NCBI GenBank assembly: GCA_052388455.1
Contig: JBQTIA010000046.1
Coordinates: forward strand, 1-45,214
Direction of reading: 5' to 3'
Length of the DNA: 45,214 nucleotides
From: CAZSNH01 sp052388455
GTDB taxonomy: Bacteria; Pseudomonadota; Alphaproteobacteria; Rhizobiales; Hyphomicrobiaceae
The position numbers and the translations under genes were made by a program. The notes below the pieces were generated by a model. The model saw only the letters and a program-made list of their open reading frames with translations. It had not been told where the DNA came from and did not search any database. Below, one piece after another: positions 1-8,457 of this stretch (position 1 is its first letter; every line of letters starts with the position of its first letter).

Positions 1-100
1 GGGGGGGGGGTGGGCTGGGGCCCTGGGCTTGGTTGGTGGGCTCGCGCCCCCCCCGGCTTTGGGGGGGGGCGTGGCCCCCCAACACGGCCTGTGTGGCTGT
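1..100. other. G/C homopolymer contig end
   Basis: The first ~80 bases are runs of G and C with little complexity, unlike anything else in the window. They look like a low-quality contig end rather than biological sequence. The cyclase/TPR reading frame runs through it without a stop, which has no meaning here. Confidence 0.6.
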
Positions 101-3100
101 GGCGTTGGGTCTCCTTCGCTCAGCATCTGCTGCGCAGATGCCTTGCTCCGAACGACCCAACCTACGCCAGGGCGTCCCACCACGACTCGCGCCACCTGCT
201 CCGCCGCTGCCCGTTCGGTGTCGGCGCCGACGGCCGCGAAACAGGTCGCCGCACGCATGAGATCCGCCTGCGCCTCCTCCCGTCCCCCGAGCCCGGAGAA
301 GAGCTGCGCCCGCTCCCGGCAGGCGAGGCCCAGGGCGTAGGTGGCGTTGACCTTGTCGAGGGCCGCAATGGCCAGGCCATAATGCGCGAGAGCCGCTTCG
401 AGCTCTCCGTCCCGGACGGCGGCCATCCGCGCCAGAGCGTGCAGGCTGAACGCATGGTCGACGTGAATGCCTTCGGCCTCGAAGAAAAGCCGCGCCTCTT
501 CCACGCGCGTCTTGTCACCCGTCCGGTTTCCGATCTCGAGGCGAGTGCGTGCCAGATCGATCGGCAGCCTCAGGGCTTCTGAGGTCGCGAGGCTCTCCTG
601 CCAACGGCCCATTGCGGCCGCTCTGTCACCCTGCAACCAGGCCAGGGTGCCGTGAAATCGCTGAATTTCCGCCATCCACCCGGCGGCGCTCGTTCTGCTG
701 CATTTGTACGCCTTTGTGCAGGCGATGCTCGCAGCTCGCAAAGCTCGCTCGCGATCCTTGCCCATCCATCGCTCGGCCTCGGCCAGGTGAAGCATTGTGA
801 GGCCCGTGATCGGCTCGGCGTAAAGCATGTCCCGCATGCCCTTGGCCTCCATGACGCGGATCGCAGGAAGCAGGTGCTGAGATGCCTCGGCAATTCGGCC
901 TTGCAGTATTAAACCCTTGGCCAAGGTCCCTGTGGCGCTTGACTGCATCCGCGGGGACGTGGCGCCATGGCTGAGCTTCCTAGCCTTTTCGGAGTAGCCT
1001 ATAACCTCATCCAACGGCCCAGTCGCACACGCCAACCGGGCAAGGGTGTTCACGGCCCACGAGGTGATATGGGGATCGTTGGCTCCTTCACCGATACGAG
1101 TCTGGTCGCGAGAGATTTCCTCGGCGCGTGCAAATTCGCCTCGCTGGAGCAACGCCCAGGCCATCAAGGCAGTTGCGCCACCCCGTCTTCGGAGATCGCC
1201 GATGGCGCCGAAGGCGTGTTTGGCCTCATCAAGGAAGCGAATGCCATCATCGAACCGCCCCATGTTCCAGTCGAGCCATCCACGAAACATCTGTGGTGTC
1301 GCCAGCGCCGCCGGTACCCCACTCACTCTGGCCATCGCAAGGGCCTCGCCTTGGAGCTTTCGCGAAAATCGGTTCAAACCCTTTGCCATCATCACGAACC
1401 CGAGTGTGCTGACGCCGCGGCTCGAGGCCATCACTTCACCGCTGCGCTCACCGGCGTCGAGCTCGATCACGCTGTCGAGCAGAAACCTTTCCTCGTCGAT
1501 GAAGTAGTCGAGCCAGGCCAACGATTGGCAGACTGCGGAAATCTCCTTCGCCCATTCCATGCTCATGCTGCCCCGAGTGATGGCTTTGACTCCCGGCAGT
1601 CGACGGCAAAAGTGCTTGGCGATGTAGATGGCCGCCTTGCCACGAACACCCCACCGTGTCCTCGGATAATGGATGCCAAAGCGCAGCAGCGCGCGCGTCA
1701 AGTGCTCCACCGCCCTATCGTAGTCGCCCACTCCGAAGTATGCCTGCCCGAACTTGCGGTCGAGGCCGGCGCGCTCGAGGGTGGTGAGCTCGCGGCCGGC
1801 GCCTTTGAGGAAGGTGGCCTCGGCCTGGCGGTAGTGCTCGAGGGCCTCGGCATCGGCGGCCATGCGGCCGGCCTGGTCGCCGGCCTTGAACAGGTACTCC
1901 TGCGCCTTGTCCCATTCCTCGCCGAGCGCATAGTGATAGGCGAGCAGGCTCGCCAGTTCGTCGAGGCGGTCGGAGAACAGGCGCTCGATGGCATGGGCGA
2001 CATCGCGATGGATGGCCTTGCGCCGCTCGACGAGGATGCTTCCGTAGACGGCCTCCTGCACGAGGGCGTGCTTGAAGATGTATTCGAACTCGGGCAGCTC
2101 CTGCCGCAGGCGGATGAGTTCGGCGCCCTCCAGCCCGGCGAGGTTGTGCTCCACGCTGTCGGCGGTTTCGGCGATGGCCTTCAGGATGCGCAGGAAGAAG
2201 CTGCGGCCGATGACGGAGGCGAGCTTGAGAACACTCTTGAGACCCTCCTCCAGCCGATCGACACGGGCCACGATGACGCCCTGCACGTTGTCGGGGAGCG
2301 TGAGGTCGACCACCCGTTTGGCCAGCACCCAGCCTCGCGGTCCGCGCTTCAGAACGCCGTCGGAGACGAGCGCGCGGATCACCTCCTCGATGAAGAACGG
2401 GTTGCCCTCGGTCCTGCGCAGGATCTGGCTGCGCAAGGATGCCGGAAGGCCATCCGCCCCCACGAGGTCGTCGATGAAGGTGCGGCTGTGCTCCTCGGTC
2501 AGTGGCGTGAGCGCGATCTCGTCCATGCGCAGCGTGGCGTCGGCCTGTGCCGCGGCCCGGATGCGCGCCGCGGGTGCTGCGGGGGCGGCGCGCGTCGACA
2601 GCCAGAAGGTGATCGCGTGCCCGGCGGAGAGGGGCAGCAGGTGTTCCAGAAGCGCGATCGACGACTGGTCGACCCAGTGCCAGTCCTCCATCACGACGAG
2701 GACGGGGCCGCGCTCGGCGAGACGCTCGAAGAGCTGCCGCATGCTCCAGAACACCTGCCGGCCGAGCGCCTGCGCGTCGAGGAACTTGATCCGCTGCTCA
2801 TAGGCCCCGACCGGCTCGAGCGCCAGCACGGTGCCGAGGTAGGGCACGACCTCCGCTGCGCGCGGGCCGAACAGGACGCCGGCCTCGTGCTCCAGCTTCA
2901 GCCAGGTCTCGGCCTCGCCGTCGTACTGGTCGATGCCGAAGCAGGTCTTCAGGATGTCGATGAACGGGAGGTAGCTCAGGTTGCGGCCGAACGACAGCGA
3001 CCGTCCTTCGAGCCAGCGCACGTCTCCCGCTTCGGGCAGACGCCGGGCCTCGGTGACGAGGCGCGACTTGCCGACGCCGGGCTCCCCGCGCAGCAGGAGG

Positions 3101-3942
3101 ATGCCGCCGCGGTGATCGCGCACCTCATCGATGGATTGCGCGAGACGCGACAGCTCCCACTCGCGCCCGACCAGCGCCGCACCGATGGTGGTCGCCCCGG
3201 ACGTGACACCGCCGCTGTCTGCGGCCCGCGGCCCGGTCGGCTGGTAGATGTGGACCGGCTCCGCGATGCCCTTGAGGTCGTGGCGGCCGAGACTGCGGAA
3301 GCCGAAGTGGGCCTCGGCTGCGCGGCGGGTAGCCTCGCTGACGCAGATGGTGCCTGGCTCCGCCTTGCCCTGCAGGCGGGCGGCGAGGTTGGTGGTGTCG
3401 CCGATGGCCGTGTAATCCATGCGCAGGTTGTCGCCGATCTTGCCGACGACGACGATGCCGGTGTTGAGCCCCATGCGCAGGCTGACCTCGCCGAGCGCGC
3501 CGGCCTTGCCCACCTCGTGCTGAATGGCGGTCGCGGCGAGGAGCGCCCGGCGTGCGTGGTCCTCGTGGGCAATGGGGGCGCCGAAGAGCGCCATGAACCC
3601 GTCGCCGAGGAACTGGTTGATGGTGCCCTCGTAGCGATGCACCTCGGCCAGCGCCCGATCGAAGAAGGTATTGAGCAGACCGTGCATGGCCTCGGCGCCG
3701 ACGCGGGTTGCGAGCGGCGTCGAGTTGGCGATGTCGCAGAACATCACCGTCACCAGCTTGCGCTCGCCTTCGAGCGCGAAGCGGGAGGTCAGCACCTCCC
3801 TGGCGAGGTGCGTGGGTGTGTAGGAAGCCGCGCGCGCAGTCCAGACGTCAGCTCCCTCCGCATCCACGAGCCGCGCGCCGCACTCCCCGCAGAACTTCTG
3901 CGTGTCCGGGTTCTCGTGCAAGCAGGAAGGGCAGGCAAGCAT
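1..3942 (-). CDS. Zinc-ribbon, class III nucleotide cyclase, AAA ATPase and TPR protein (3' end lost)
   Basis: Large signalling protein predicted to make a cyclic nucleotide under control of an NTPase/TPR module. From the ATG at 3942 the frame stays open to the window edge, over 1,250 residues. Seen: an N-terminal zinc ribbon (Cys4, Cys7, Cys18, Cys21); a class III cyclase domain at about 57-230 with metal-binding Asp in MFCDIANST and in FLGDGFMALFG; a Walker A, GEPGVGKS, near residue 288; an AAA/STAND-type ATPase; then a long TPR-like helical region. The Lys usual before F-x-G-D is Gln (NQFLGD), which may alter nucleotide specificity. The family is known as adenylate cyclases with AAA/TPR tails; the exact product is not provable here. 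It diverges from the amine oxidase at 4346. The C-terminal residues after about position 180 come from a dispersed repeat and the bad contig end, so the true stop is unknown. Confidence 0.85.
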   Translation of the reverse strand, partial: MLACPSCLHENPDTQKFCGECGARLVDAEGADVWTARAASYTPTHLAREVLTSRFALEGERKLVTVMFCDIANSTPLATRVGAEAMHGLLNTFFDRALAEVHRYEGTINQFLGDGFMALFGAPIAHEDHARRALLAATAIQHEVGKAGALGEVSLRMGLNTGIVVVGKIGDNLRMDYTAIGDTTNLAARLQGKAEPGTICVSEATRRAAEAHFGFRSLGRHDLKGIAEPVHIYQPTGPRAADSGGVTSGATTIGAALVGREWELSRLAQSIDEVRDHRGGILLLRGEPGVGKSRLVTEARRLPEAGDVRWLEGRSLSFGRNLSYLPFIDILKTCFGIDQYDGEAETWLKLEHEAGVLFGPRAAEVVPYLGTVLALEPVGAYEQRIKFLDAQALGRQVFWSMRQLFERLAERGPVLVVMEDWHWVDQSSIALLEHLLPLSAGHAITFWLSTRAAPAAPAARIRAAAQADATLRMDEIALTPLTEEHSRTFIDDLVGADGLPASLRSQILRRTEGNPFFIEEVIRALVSDGVLKRGPRGWVLAKRVVDLTLPDNVQGVIVARVDRLEEGLKSVLKLASVIGRSFFLRILKAIAETADSVEHNLAGLEGAELIRLRQELPEFEYIFKHALVQEAVYGSILVERRKAIHRDVAHAIERLFSDRLDELASLLAYHYALGEEWDKAQEYLFKAGDQAGRMAADAEALEHYRQAEATFLKGAGRELTTLERAGLDRKFGQAYFGVGDYDRAVEHLTRALLRFGIHYPRTRWGVRGKAAIYIAKHFCRRLPGVKAITRGSMSMEWAKEISAVCQSLAWLDYFIDEERFLLDSVIELDAGERSGEVMASSRGVSTLGFVMMAKGLNRFSRKLQGEALAMARVSGVPAALATPQMFRGWLDWNMGRFDDGIRFLDEAKHAFGAIGDLRRRGGATALMAWALLQRGEFARAEEISRDQTRIGEGANDPHITSWAVNTLARLACATGPLDEVIGYSEKARKLSHGATSPRMQSSATGTLAKGLILQGRIAEASQHLLPAIRVMEAKGMRDMLYAEPITGLTMLHLAEAERWMGKDRERALRAASIACTKAYKCSRTSAAGWMAEIQRFHGTLAWLQGDRAAAMGRWQESLATSEALRLPIDLARTRLEIGNRTGDKTRVEEARLFFEAEGIHVDHAFSLHALARMAAVRDGELEAALAHYGLAIAALDKVNATYALGLACRERAQLFSGLGGREEAQADLMRAATCFAAVGADTERAAAEQVARVVVGRPGVGWVVRSKASAQQMLSEGDPTPQPHRPCWGATPPPKAGGGASPPTKPRAPAHPPP
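103..166. repeat. Dispersed palindromic repeat (GTTGGGTC family), copy 1
   Basis: Three-tier hairpin. The outer arms are GTTGGGTC (104-111) and GACCCAAC (154-161), followed by CTACG. The middle arms are TTCG/CGAA. The inner arms are GCATCTGC and GCAGATGC around TGC. The outer sequence matches the nested palindrome at 18573-18652. It sits at the 3' end of the cyclase/TPR gene, next to the contig break. Confidence 0.7.
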
Positions 3943-4345
3943 GACGAAATGCCGTCACTCAAATGGATCCGGTCCAGTGAAGGTTCAATTGCTTATGTTG
4001 CCCCTGGCAAAAGTCTGTCAGAGGGGTGATCACCGGCGCGCTCCGGCCGGGATCGATCACGAATGAGACAGGCATGGCATTCCTGCCCAAAGCCGTCAAC
4101 GAGGTCGGTCTACGTTGCTTTCGGCTGCGGTGCCGAGCGTGTGCAGCCTCGCGCTCGGTTATGGTCTGGCGCGCGGCCATCCCCCGTGTGGCGGGTTTCG
4201 GACAAGCGGATGACTGGCAAGCATGGTCGTCACTCAATCGCAATTCATGCGGCCATGATCTGCCGGGACGCTTGAATATTGGCGCCTGGGGAGATTTGGT
4301 CTTACGTTCAGTCCTTCAATCGGCCTCGAAGTCCAGAAATCGTCA
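3943..4345. other. Divergent intergenic region, cyclase/TPR gene and amine oxidase
   Basis: These 403 bp separate two divergent genes and must hold both promoters. I see no ORF with coding character, no clear sigma-70 boxes and no strong palindrome. Confidence 0.5.
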
Positions 4346-6211
4346 ATGAACACGGCCAAGGTCATCGTCGTTGGTGCCGGCATGAGCGGCTTGTCCGCCG
4401 GCCGCGCGCTCGCCGATCGAGGATTCGAGGTCGAGGTCGTCGAGGCGCGAGACCGCATCGGCGGCCGCATCCACACGGTCGACGGCGTCGATCTCGGCGC
4501 ACACTGGATCCACGGGACCGAAGGCAATCCGATCACCAATCTGGCGCGTCGAATGTCTCTGCCGACTCTGTTCGTCGGCGGCGACACGACCTACGTCGGC
4601 GGCTGGGAGCACCTCGCACTGCATCGCGCCAACGGCGACAGGCTGGACGCCCGTGAGAAGCTGGCCTCGATCCTGCTGACGGACCAGCTCTATGACTGGA
4701 TCGACGGACGCCGCCGTAGCGTGACGCAATCCAGGATCGATCAATCTCTCGCGGATGCACTCGGCGATTTCTTCGTCGAAAATTCAATTCCTGACGAACA
4801 TAGAGCCCTCGGTTTCTGGCATATGGAGCTTATGGCCCGGGACGACTGGGCCGCCGGCCTCGATCGCCTCTCCATGTTGTACTGGGACGACGGCTACGAG
4901 GTTTATGGGCAAGGCGACAGCGTGCTCCTCGGCGGCTATCAGCCCATGGCCGAGCGACTGGCCGAAGGTCTGCGCATCCGCTTGTCGTGCCCTGTCCGAC
5001 AGATCCGCTACGGGGAGACCGGACGGCCCGGCGTCACGATCGTGACCGACAGCGATGTCATCGAGGGCGATTTTGCGATCGTGACCGTGCCGCTTGGTGT
5101 CCTGAAGGCCGGAGACATTGTTTTCACTCCGCCGCTTCCCTCCGAGAAGCAGACTGCCATTCAGCGGCTCGGCGTAGGAAGCCTGACCAAGGTCGTGCTG
5201 TGGTTCGACGCGACATTCTGGCCTGAAGATCAGTATGTGTTCGGGGTGGTCGCAGATGACCGCCAAGCATACCCGACCCATATCGTCAATATGCACATCA
5301 CGCACGGCATACCCTGTCTCGTCATCGTCGCCGGCGGCGATCTGGGAGCACAGATCGAGACCTGGAGTTCAGAGAACCTCGGCGCTTGGAGCATGTCCGT
5401 GCTGAGAAGCGTGTTTGGAGGGCATCTGCCACAGCCTGTTCGAGTCTTGCGGACGTCGTGGTCGAGTGACCGTTTCTCCAGAGGGGCCTACTCCTTCGTG
5501 ACCGTCGGCTCCACGCCGGCCGATTTCGATGCGCTGGCCGCATCGGTCGGTCCGAGCTTGCTGTTCGCGGGCGAAGCCACGGATCGCTCTCACTGGGCCT
5601 GCGTGCACAGTGCCTATCTCTCGGGATTGCGCGCTGCGGTTCAGATTTGCGGAGACCGCAGCATCATGCCGGTCAGACATTTCACCGAGAGTCGCCGGTG
5701 GCGAGACCAGCTGTCCCGGCTGTCGAGGTTTCTCGGAATGCGCAGCCAGGATCTCGGTCGCGATGCCGTCGATCGGCGGTGCCGTGTCCTTCGGGCCAGC
5801 GAGGTCTTCGCGTCGATGCCGCCGCACGAGCTGCAGCTTCTGGCGGCCATGTTCGAGGTGCGAGAACTCGCGGAAGGCGAAGAGCTCTGTCGGTATGGGG
5901 CTGAGGCCAACGAAGTCTTCGTGGTCTTTGAGGGGCGCTTCGGGATCAGTCTGGAAGACGGCAGCAAGGTCCGATCCTCCGGTGTCGGCGAGGTCATCGG
6001 CGAATACGGCATGTTCGCGCACCGCCAGCGACAGGCCACCGTCGTCGCCGAACGGCCGAGCACCGTTCTCGTCCTCGATTATCTCAGGTTCGAATGCTTT
6101 CTGAACGCATTCCCGCGTACCATGTACGAGTTGATGCGCACCGCAGTCGTCCGTCTTGCGCAGCGGGAGCGCACCGGCGATGAGCCATCAGGAGCGGCTT
6201 CGTGCCGATAG
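4346..6211 (+). CDS. Flavin monoamine oxidase fused to a cyclic-nucleotide-binding domain
   Basis: FAD-dependent amine oxidase (polyamine oxidase/MAO fold) predicted to oxidise an amine to an aldehyde with H2O2 release. Residues 8-15 carry the dinucleotide motif VVGAGMSG, followed by EARDRIGGRIH. The C-terminal FAD motif LLFAGEATDRSHW is near residue 408. The oxidase is complete by about residue 440. A further ~140 residues (about 475-615) form a CRP-type cNMP-binding domain. Its phosphate-binding cassette reads GEVIGEYGMF then RQATVVAE, keeping the Glu and Arg that contact cyclic nucleotide in CRP/PKA domains. No DNA-binding helix-turn-helix follows. Class III cyclases lie on both sides (ending at 3942 and starting at 10060), which suggests allosteric control by cAMP or cGMP; this is inference. 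The 3' end overlaps the convergent membrane gene by 24 bp. Substrate unknown. Confidence 0.88.
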   Translation: MNTAKVIVVGAGMSGLSAGRALADRGFEVEVVEARDRIGGRIHTVDGVDLGAHWIHGTEGNPITNLARRMSLPTLFVGGDTTYVGGWEHLALHRANGDRLDAREKLASILLTDQLYDWIDGRRRSVTQSRIDQSLADALGDFFVENSIPDEHRALGFWHMELMARDDWAAGLDRLSMLYWDDGYEVYGQGDSVLLGGYQPMAERLAEGLRIRLSCPVRQIRYGETGRPGVTIVTDSDVIEGDFAIVTVPLGVLKAGDIVFTPPLPSEKQTAIQRLGVGSLTKVVLWFDATFWPEDQYVFGVVADDRQAYPTHIVNMHITHGIPCLVIVAGGDLGAQIETWSSENLGAWSMSVLRSVFGGHLPQPVRVLRTSWSSDRFSRGAYSFVTVGSTPADFDALAASVGPSLLFAGEATDRSHWACVHSAYLSGLRAAVQICGDRSIMPVRHFTESRRWRDQLSRLSRFLGMRSQDLGRDAVDRRCRVLRASEVFASMPPHELQLLAAMFEVRELAEGEELCRYGAEANEVFVVFEGRFGISLEDGSKVRSSGVGEVIGEYGMFAHRQRQATVVAERPSTVLVLDYLRFECFLNAFPRTMYELMRTAVVRLAQRERTGDEPSGAASCR

Positions 6212-6649
6212 GGCCTCGCGGTTCTTGCGCAGCTCATAGCAGATGATGGCGATCGCATAGAACACGATGTCGGCCGCGATCTTGCCGGCGACGATGCCAG
6301 CGCCGAGGTGCCCGGTCAGGCTCGGTCCGAGGACCATGAAGAACGGCCGCGACACGAACGTATCGATCATTTCTGCGGCTCCGAACTCGAGCATCAGATT
6401 GCAGGCGGCACATTTGAGCTTGGCCAGCGGCCGCCGTCGGCGGGTCGTCTCGTCGAGGTTCTGTGCGCGCATCTCCCGGATCGCCGCTGCCGAATAGTAG
6501 CCGACGTTCTCGCCCCAGGTGCCCGCGTACGCGATGGCGACGGCGTTGTCCGTGACCAGGCTCGCTCCGTAAGCGCCGGACAGCGTCGTAGCGGTCGCGA
6601 TGATTTCGGATGGAAGATAGCGCCGGGTCCATTCCTTCAGCTTTTTCAT
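6188..6649 (-). CDS. Small multi-pass membrane protein, unknown function
   Basis: 153-residue protein that I do not recognise. The ATG at 6649 is preferred over upstream starts because AGGGACG lies about 9 nt before it and the protein begins sensibly (MKKLKEWTRRYLPSEI). It has about three hydrophobic stretches (around 12-45, 100-118 and 120-140), a conserved-looking GTWGENVGYY segment, a Cys pair (CAAC) and a basic C-terminus. It is convergent with the amine oxidase and overlaps its last 24 bp. A perfect 18-bp palindrome lies about 80 bp upstream (6731-6748). No function is assigned. Confidence 0.6.
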   Translation of the reverse strand: MKKLKEWTRRYLPSEIIATATTLSGAYGASLVTDNAVAIAYAGTWGENVGYYSAAAIREMRAQNLDETTRRRRPLAKLKCAACNLMLEFGAAEMIDTFVSRPFFMVLGPSLTGHLGAGIVAGKIAADIVFYAIAIICYELRKNREALSARSRS

Positions 6650-6997
6650 GGCGGCGTCCCTGATGTCCGGATCCGGCTTCGCTTTCGAGCGAGACGATGA
6701 CGGGACCATCGGTAATTTCAGGGAACAGCGATGTGGGATTTCCCACATGGGCGAACGTTGAGGACTCGTCGTGATGCGCCATCTCTTCGGAAAACAGGCA
6801 AGCCAGCCCTTCTCATGTTGCTTTGCTGCAGGGTTTAGTGTGCAAGCAGAGCTGGCGGAGATCGTTCTCTACGTGGCGAGCTGAAAGTCTGATCGATCTC
6901 TCGCCCGTATTGGTCCGACGACTGGCCGGGACCAAGGAAGTCCGGCTGTGCCAGGACGGGGCTGCGTATTCGTGAGCAGGGATCGGAGGGTGAGGTG
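6650..6997. other. Intergenic region between membrane gene and aminotransferase
   Basis: This 348-bp divergent gap contains the perfect palindrome at 6731-6748 and the Shine-Dalgarno GGAGGG (6985-6990) of the aminotransferase. I see no further gene. Confidence 0.5.
6731..6748. promoter_or_regulatory. Perfect 18-bp palindrome, candidate operator
   Basis: ATGTGGGA and TCCCACAT flank TT, a perfect inverted repeat with arms of 8 bp. It lies 82 bp upstream of the small membrane gene start (6649) and about 250 bp before the aminotransferase. Size and symmetry suit a dimeric repressor or activator site; the regulator is unknown. Confidence 0.45.
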
Positions 6998-8341
6998 ATG
7001 GGCGAAGCTGCCACCCGCGTGCTCGCCGCCGAGAGGACGCGATTCAGCAAGCGAAATCCCCGCTCGCGCGCGCTGGCCGAGCGAGCCGCCCGCCACTGGC
7101 TGCGTGGCGTTCCCATGCACTGGATGGTCGACTGGGGGACGCCGTTCCCGCTGTTCGTCAGCGAGGCGAGTGGTGTGACCCTCACCGACGCGGACGGGCA
7201 CACCTACACGGATTTCTGCCTGGGCGACACCGGCGCCATGTTCGGACACTCCCCTCCGGAGGTCGTCGATGCGATCCAGCGGCAAGCCTCCCGTGGTCTG
7301 ACCACCATGCTGCCGAGTCCGGATGCTGCAGTGGTCGGCGAGCTTCTCGCCCAGCGGTTCGGCCTCCCTCATTGGCAGGTGACGGCCACCGCCTCCGACG
7401 CCAACCGAGCCGTCATCCGCTGGGCCCGAGCCGCAACCGGTCGCGATAAGCTGCTGGTGTTCAACGGCTGCTATCACGGCGCCGTCGACGACACCTTCGC
7501 GACACTCGAAAACGGACGGCCACGCAATCGTCCCGGACTCGTCGGCGAAGTCCGCGACGTGACGGCGAACACCCGCGTCGTCGAGTTCAACGACATAATC
7601 GCGCTCGAACAGGCGCTGACGGCGGAGGACGTGGCCCTGGTCCTCGCCGAGCCGGTGATGACCAACTGTGGCATGGTGCTGCCGGTGCCGGGGTTCCACG
7701 ACTCGCTGCGAACGCTCACACGCAAGCACGGAACACTGCTCGCCATCGATGAAACCCACTCCATAAGCTCCGGCGCTCGCGGCTATACGGGAACGCACGG
7801 GCTGACACCCGATTTCTTCGTGCTCGGCAAGCCGATCGCCGGTGGCGTTCCGGGGGCGGTCTACGGCTGGACGGCGGAGGTCGACGGCCGGCTGCGGCGC
7901 TATCTCGACACCCGCGAAGCCGGCTACAGCGGCATCGGCACGACGCTTTCGGGTAGTGCCATCCAGCTTGCCGCCATGCGCGCCGTGCTGGAGAATATCC
8001 TGACGGACGGTGTTTTCGACGCCGCGATGCCGCTCGCCGCAGACCTCGAAGCGGGTATCGCCGGCCTCATCGCCAGGCACGGACTTCCCTGGCATGTCGT
8101 GCGCGTCGGTCTGCGGGCCGAGATCGTCAACGCTCCCTCGCCGCCACGGAACGGAACGGAGGCGATGCTTTACGCCCACAGCGCCGTCGAACACGCACTG
8201 CACCTCTTCTGCCTCAACCGCGGCGTGGTGATCACACCCTTCCACAACATGATGCTCGTCTGCCCGCAGACACGGGCCGAGCACATCGCCGGGCTGCTCG
8301 GCGTTCTGGATGAGGGGATGACCGAGCTGCGTCGCGCCTGA
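6998..8341 (+). CDS. Class III PLP aminotransferase (glutamate-1-semialdehyde aminomutase-like)
   Basis: PLP enzyme of fold type I, subgroup III, predicted to move an amino group between an amine or amino acid and a 2-oxoacid. About 447 residues, a normal length. Seen: GDTGAMFGHSPPEV near the N-terminus, the PLP-region motif FNGCYHGAVDD, the Asp motif AIDETHS, and the Schiff-base Lys in VLGKPIAGG (about residue 278). GGAGGG sits 7 nt before the ATG at 6998; a GTG at 6995 is also possible but too close. Similarity is to the GSA-aminomutase branch, but the neighbours (amine oxidase, glutamine-synthetase-like ligase) point to amine or polyamine catabolism rather than haem synthesis. That role is inferred from context. 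The 116-bp gap to the next gene suggests one operon. Confidence 0.85.
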   Translation: MGEAATRVLAAERTRFSKRNPRSRALAERAARHWLRGVPMHWMVDWGTPFPLFVSEASGVTLTDADGHTYTDFCLGDTGAMFGHSPPEVVDAIQRQASRGLTTMLPSPDAAVVGELLAQRFGLPHWQVTATASDANRAVIRWARAATGRDKLLVFNGCYHGAVDDTFATLENGRPRNRPGLVGEVRDVTANTRVVEFNDIIALEQALTAEDVALVLAEPVMTNCGMVLPVPGFHDSLRTLTRKHGTLLAIDETHSISSGARGYTGTHGLTPDFFVLGKPIAGGVPGAVYGWTAEVDGRLRRYLDTREAGYSGIGTTLSGSAIQLAAMRAVLENILTDGVFDAAMPLAADLEAGIAGLIARHGLPWHVVRVGLRAEIVNAPSPPRNGTEAMLYAHSAVEHALHLFCLNRGVVITPFHNMMLVCPQTRAEHIAGLLGVLDEGMTELRRA

Positions 8342-8457
8342 ACTTCAAAGGCGCATGGGCTGCAGAGCGAAGCGTATCGCACTCAATTTCTGCGTGACTT
8401 GGTGCAATTTGCTTCGCTATTGCAGGGATCGTCTCCCTCACGCCCAAGGCTCTCGAC

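Noticed and set aside
967..4029. Very long plus-strand open frame (1,020 codons)
   Set aside because: It is the mirror of the minus-strand cyclase/AAA/TPR gene. The minus frame shows clear domains, and the plus translation has no family features.
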